Shown here piece after piece: positions 6,527 to 8,990 of a DNA stretch of 8,990 nt. Positions within the stretch are counted from its first letter, which is position 1. Each line of letters opens with the position of its first letter. Made by a program: the position numbers and the translations under genes. The notes beneath the pieces were generated by a model. It ran no database searches. It saw nothing but the letters and a program-made list of their open reading frames with translations, and was not told the DNA's origin. Source of the DNA: Gammaproteobacteria bacterium (GTDB lineage Bacteria; Pseudomonadota; Gammaproteobacteria; GRL18); contig DAOVUK010000092.1 in the NCBI GenBank assembly GCA_030632625.1, positions 1 through 8,990 on the forward strand. Reading direction: 5' to 3'.

Positions 6527-7912
6527 ATGCATAATTTTGATTTTCTTGTAATTGGTTCAGGTCCGGCGGGTCAGAAAGCGGCTATTCAGGCGGCTAAACT
6601 GGGGAAAAAAGTAGCCATTGTTGATCGTCGTACTGATATCGGCGGCGTTTGTCTTCACACCGGAACAGTACCGAGCAAAACATTGCGTGAGGCTGTGCTC
6701 TACCTCAGCGGTTACAGCCAACGGGGATTTTATGGGCAGGGATATCGGTTAAAGGATGATCTGACCATGGCTGATCTTAAGCAGCGACTGCATACCACCA
6801 TACAACGTGAAGCAGAGGTGATATTACACCAGTTGAGTCGCAATGGCATTCAGGTCTTTAATGGCACAGCAAGTTTTACTGACGAAAAGCATGTACAGGT
6901 AGAAGATGAGAAGGGCAAGGTGATTGAAATCCAGGCTGACTATTTTTTGATTGCAACTGGCACTTACCCGGTACATCCTGAAAATTATCCCTTTGATTGC
7001 GGCAAGGTTATCGACAGTGACAATATACTTGATCTGGAAGATTTGCCGCGTTCTATGACGGTTATCGGTGCCGGAGTAATCGGGGTTGAATATGCCTCTA
7101 TCTTTAGCGCGCTTGATGTTGAGGTTAATCTTATTGATGGTCGTGACACTCTTCTCGGGTTTATGGATCGGGAGCTGACTGATGAACTGGTTCATCAGTT
7201 CCGTGATCAGGGCATGGTGGTTCGTCTTGGCGAGCAGGTAGACACTATCACCTACCAGGAAAATGGTTCGGTGCTGACGCTTCTCAAAAGTGGCAAAAAA
7301 TTACATTCTGATGTGGTTTTGGTGGCGGCAGGGCGTTCCGGCAACACCCAAAGCCTTAATCTTGATCTGGCAGGTGTTGAGCTGAGCAGCCGTCATCTTA
7401 TTCAGGTCAATGAGTTCTATCAGTCGAGTCAGTCGCATATTTATGCAGCGGGTGACATTATCGGATTTCCCAGTCTCGCCTCTACCGCCATGGAACAAGG
7501 GCGTCAGGTGGCTGGTCATGCTTTTGGTCAGAATATTGCCAATAAACTGGAAAATTTCCCCTTCGGAATATTTGCTGTTCCCGAAATGAGCATGGTGGGC
7601 TTAACCGAGCAGGAACTGACGAAAAAGAATATTCCTTACGAAGTGGGGATAGCACGTTTACGTGAGACAACGCGAGGGCAGATCATGGGACTGGAACACG
7701 GGATATTGAAGCTTATTTTTAGTTTGGATGAGCATAAACTGTTGGGGATCCATATCATTGGTGAGGGGGCGACTGAACTCATCCACATTGGTCAGGCGAC
7801 TCTGGTGCTTAATGGCGGACTAGACTATTTCCTTGACAATGTTTTCAATTATCCTACTCTGGCCGAGGCGTATAAGATTGCTGCTCTGGATGCCTGGAAC
7901 CGGTTGAATTGA
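6527..7912 (+). CDS. sthA: Soluble (Si-specific) pyridine nucleotide transhydrogenase
   Basis: A 461-residue FAD flavoprotein, close to the 466 of E. coli SthA. It moves hydride between NADPH and NAD+ in the cytosol. FAD binding is shown by GSGPAG (10-15) and IYAAGD (305-310), and NAD(P) binding by GAGVIG (181-186). Two features separate it from lipoamide dehydrogenase and glutathione reductase. The redox disulfide CxxxxC is broken, reading CLHTGT with Thr47 in place of the second Cys. The C-terminal catalytic HPT..E reads NYPTLAEAYK (441-450), as in SthA. The GGVC..TGT.PSKTLREAV style resembles the mycobacterial-type Sth more than the enterobacterial one. It is the last gene of the cluster. 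In a sulfur oxidiser it would adjust NADPH against NADH. Confidence 0.93.
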   Translation: MHNFDFLVIGSGPAGQKAAIQAAKLGKKVAIVDRRTDIGGVCLHTGTVPSKTLREAVLYLSGYSQRGFYGQGYRLKDDLTMADLKQRLHTTIQREAEVILHQLSRNGIQVFNGTASFTDEKHVQVEDEKGKVIEIQADYFLIATGTYPVHPENYPFDCGKVIDSDNILDLEDLPRSMTVIGAGVIGVEYASIFSALDVEVNLIDGRDTLLGFMDRELTDELVHQFRDQGMVVRLGEQVDTITYQENGSVLTLLKSGKKLHSDVVLVAAGRSGNTQSLNLDLAGVELSSRHLIQVNEFYQSSQSHIYAAGDIIGFPSLASTAMEQGRQVAGHAFGQNIANKLENFPFGIFAVPEMSMVGLTEQELTKKNIPYEVGIARLRETTRGQIMGLEHGILKLIFSLDEHKLLGIHIIGEGATELIHIGQATLVLNGGLDYFLDNVFNYPTLAEAYKIAALDAWNRLN

Positions 7913-7927
7913 TACACTACAGATAGT

Positions 7928-8023
7928 TATGGATAAAGTAGATGCTTAGCACAGAACAGCTTTCGATCTTAATAGGTACAGCTGAAAATAATCCACAAAA
8001 GTTGTGGATAACTCTGTTGATAA
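7928..8023. other. Cluster of DnaA-box-like 9-mers (possible replication origin)
   Basis: Four DnaA-box-like sites lie within 96 bases: TTATCCATA on the minus strand (7928-7936), TAATCCACA on the plus strand (7989-7997), a perfect TTATCCACA on the minus strand (8003-8011), and TTATCAACA on the minus strand (8015-8023). The second and third make an 8-base inverted repeat with a 3-base spacer (ATCCACAA at 7991-7998, TTGTGGAT at 8002-8009). A fifth site, TTTTGCACA (8081-8089, plus), fits the looser TTWTNCACA. With the adjacent AT-rich repeats this resembles oriC. Against this, dnaA, dnaN, rpmH and mnmG are absent from the window and the flanking genes converge on the site. A secondary DnaA-binding locus is the main alternative. 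Confidence 0.5.
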
Positions 8024-8057
8024 GTTTAAATTTCAGTACCTGAATAACGATATTATT

Positions 8058-8122
8058 AACTTCTTTATAATTTGCTCGTTTTTTGCACAGCGATCTCTTT
8101 GTAAAATTAAATTTCTTTGTAA
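8058..8122 (+). repeat. Three AT-rich 13-mers resembling an unwinding element
   Basis: AACTTCTTTATAA (8058-8070), GATCTCTTTGTAA (8092-8104) and AATTTCTTTGTAA (8110-8122) share the 9-base core TCTTTRTAA. The middle one begins GATCTCTT, like the 13-mers of the E. coli oriC unwinding element (consensus GATCTNTTNTTTT). They lie next to the DnaA-box cluster, and a TTTTGCACA box sits between the first two. Confidence 0.45.
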
Positions 8123-8163
8123 TTCAGTAACCTGGAGTTTGTTGTGAAATTTGTCATTGACTT

Positions 8164-8200
8164 AAACGCTCTAGAATTAACCTCTAATATTAGCGTTTTT
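8164..8200 (+). terminator. Hairpin plus T-run, possible distal terminator of sthA
   Basis: AAACGCT (8164-8170) pairs with AGCGTTT (8192-8198), with an inner TAGA/TCTA pairing possible and a TTTTT run ending at 8200. It reads as a plus-strand intrinsic terminator. It lies about 250 bases past the sthA stop, which would leave an unusually long 3' leader-out, and no closer terminator was found. Confidence 0.4.
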
Positions 8201-8243
8201 ATTATAACTTTCAAATAAGTGGATAACGTTTATAAATTATAGA

Positions 8244-8264
8244 GGGCAGGCAGAACACCTGCCC
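8244..8264 (-). terminator. Terminator hairpin of the sulfur globule gene
   Basis: GGGCAGG (8244-8250) and CCTGCCC (8258-8264) form a 7-base-pair GC-rich stem with a 7-base loop, starting 37 bases past the stop of the minus-strand gene. The sequence after it on that strand (TCTATAATTT) is U-rich but broken, so termination may be partial. Confidence 0.6.
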
Positions 8265-8300
8265 CGATAGACTGTTTGCAATTCGTGCTTACTGAATTGA

Positions 8301-8735
8301 TTATTTAGCAGCCGGAGCTGGTGCTGCCTGAGGTGGTGGACCATATGGCATTGGAGGACGGCCATAACCATATGGCGCATAACCGTAGCCTCGGTTGTTG
8401 CTATCATAACGTTGATCACCATAACCCTGGAAGCGATTATCCCAGTTGTTGTAACCACTGCCATAACCACGACCGGAAGCAGAGCCTCGGGTATTACCCT
8501 GACCACGGCCGCGACCACGCGCTTTGATAGTAATCTCGAAATCACCATCCATGTCACTGTCCATGCTGCCGTCGCCCCAGGTATTACCATAGCCGCTGCC
8601 ATAAGCATTATTGTTCCAGTTGTTATAGCCGCTGCTATTCCAGTTAGTATTGCTGTTTCCATCATCCCAGAAGGCACTGGCAGACAGAGAAACAGTCGCA
8701 GCAGTGATTGCTGCAGCAATTAATACTTTTTTCAT
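8301..8735 (-). CDS. Sulfur globule family protein, secreted
   Basis: A 144-residue low-complexity secreted protein. Residues 1-21 are a Sec signal peptide (MKK, hydrophobic AAAITAATVSL, cleavage after SASA). The mature part starts FWDDG and runs through Gly/Asn/Tyr/Trp-rich repeats (GYNNW, YGSGY, NNWDN). A central acidic-to-basic block, DMDGDFEITIKARGRGRG (61-78), follows, and the tail is Tyr/Gly/Pro-rich, ending in PPPQAAPAPAAK. This plan matches sulfur globule proteins that coat periplasmic sulfur in sulfide oxidisers; the assignment is by composition and order, since low-complexity proteins align poorly. AGGAG (8744-8748) lies 8 bases before the ATG, a strong ribosome binding site that fits high expression. 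No other sulfur-oxidation gene is in the window. Another glycine-rich surface protein is the alternative. Confidence 0.75.
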   Translation of the reverse strand: MKKVLIAAAITAATVSLSASAFWDDGNSNTNWNSSGYNNWNNNAYGSGYGNTWGDGSMDSDMDGDFEITIKARGRGRGQGNTRGSASGRGYGSGYNNWDNRFQGYGDQRYDSNNRGYGYAPYGYGRPPMPYGPPPQAAPAPAAK

Positions 8736-8850
8736 TTGATACTCTCCTAAAAAATTAAATATATTTAAGATTTATAAGGAATTGATGAAACACGACATTT
8801 TTATAGCCTGTTTTATCTGTTTGTTATCCACTCTCATTTAAGTATAGACT
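8736..8850 (-). promoter_or_regulatory. Upstream region of the sulfur globule gene
   Basis: The 115 bases between the sulfur globule start and the TnpB-type right end are AT-rich and must hold the gene's promoter. TATAAA-like hexamers occur on the minus strand, but none has a good -35 partner. A DnaA-box-like TTATCCACT lies at 8824-8832. The inserted element ends only about 115 bases from the start codon. Confidence 0.35.
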
Positions 8851-8912
8851 TTGACTTCCTCCTCCAGCTAAAGCAAGAGGATTCCTGCATGTTAAAGGCA
8901 GGTGAAAAACTC
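8851..8912 (-). mobile_element. Right end and probable omega-RNA 3' part of a TnpB element
   Basis: Reading the minus strand away from the TnpB stop there are two hairpins: CCTGC/GCAGG with a 9-base loop (8884-8902), and CCTCTTGC/GCTGGAGG with a TTTA loop and one mismatch (8861-8880). The end motif GGAGGAAGTCAA follows (8851-8862). A third, AT-rich hairpin AAAACTC/GAGTTTT (8906-8923) overlaps the TnpB stop. This order is typical of IS200/IS605 right ends, which double as the 3' part of the omega-RNA that guides TnpB. The guide would then be the bases just beyond 8851, in the sulfur globule upstream region. Confidence 0.6.
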
Positions 8913-8990
8913 TCACGAGTTTTCAGGTTTCTGCTTCATAGTACATTGCCCAGGGAGGCATGAGCTTGGTTTTCGCACATACAGTGTTCC
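8913..8990 (-). CDS. C-terminal tail of a TnpB-like protein (partial, runs off the window)
   Basis: The last 25 codons of an open frame enter from the right edge and stop at TGA (8913-8915). The tail, with KPSSCLPGQ followed by TMKQKPENS, resembles the variable, basic C-terminal extensions of TnpB proteins, which often end in a KQ.P stretch just before the right-end hairpins. No RuvC or zinc-finger residue is inside the window, so intactness of the nuclease cannot be judged. The identification leans mainly on the adjoining right-end structure. Confidence 0.5.
   Translation of the reverse strand, partial: GTLYVRKPSSCLPGQCTMKQKPENS

Larger units (their letters stand above)
7913..8300. other. 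AT-rich intergenic region with origin-like elements
   Basis: The 388-base gap separates the converging sthA and sulfur globule genes and has no convincing protein gene. In order it holds a DnaA-box cluster (7928-8023), three AT-rich 13-mers (8058-8122) with another box between them (8081-8089), a terminator-like hairpin (8164-8198), an isolated box (8218-8226), and the sulfur globule terminator (8244-8264). Confidence 0.6.

Noticed and set aside
8144..8218. A 24-codon open frame starting GTG with CTGGAG upstream.
   Set aside because: It is very short, lies over a terminator-like hairpin inside the origin-like region, and shows no recognisable protein pattern; it may be chance.
8237..8723. 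Long open frames in other phases across the sulfur globule gene, on both strands.
   Set aside because: They arise from the repetitive Gly/Asn codons of the real gene; the chosen frame alone has a signal peptide, a family-like composition and a strong ribosome binding site.
1..8990. CRISPR arrays, tRNA and rRNA genes.
   Set aside because: No regularly spaced direct repeats, no cloverleaf and no rRNA-like sequence were seen on either strand.

Overview
The window reads as a stretch of bacterial chromosome from a low-to-mid GC, sulfur-storing gammaproteobacterium. The strongest lineage clue is a secreted Gly/Asn/Tyr-rich protein at 8301-8735 that looks like a sulfur globule envelope protein, found in bacteria that deposit periplasmic sulfur (Chromatiales, Beggiatoa/Thiothrix relatives, chemosynthetic symbionts). 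SixA, MtfA, a DUF2784 protein, a LigE-type secreted DNA ligase and SthA fit a gammaproteobacterium. Genus cannot be fixed from the sequence alone.

Layout. Positions 1-53 look like the right end of an IS200/IS605-type (TnpB) element lying to the left. A cytochrome P450 follows on the minus strand (112-1503), divergent from a signal-peptide-bearing ATP-dependent DNA ligase (1666-2520). A small Cys-rich protein of unknown function comes next (2809-3087). sixA (3299-3766) and a DUF2784 membrane protein (3800-4183) form a short plus-strand unit convergent with mtfA (4193-4978, minus). From 5115 to 7912 four plus-strand genes sit 29-67 bases apart and look like one operon: a membrane protein with a PH-like tail, a YjbQ-family protein, a stand-alone SET-domain methyltransferase, and the soluble transhydrogenase SthA.

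Between sthA and the sulfur globule gene lies a 388-base AT-rich gap. It holds four DnaA-box-like 9-mers within 96 bases (one a perfect TTATCCACA), a fifth matching TTWTNCACA, and three 13-mers sharing TCTTTRTAA. This resembles a replication origin and is the most unusual signal here. The right edge holds the 3' tail of a TnpB gene on the minus strand with a hairpin and right end pointing inward, so both edges carry inward-facing TnpB-type right ends.

How the genes may work together: SthA balances NADH and NADPH. The P450 would consume reducing power through redox partners not present here. The sulfur globule protein would coat periplasmic sulfur. Apart from the 5115-7912 cluster, the window looks like a mix of unrelated housekeeping and accessory genes rather than one pathway.
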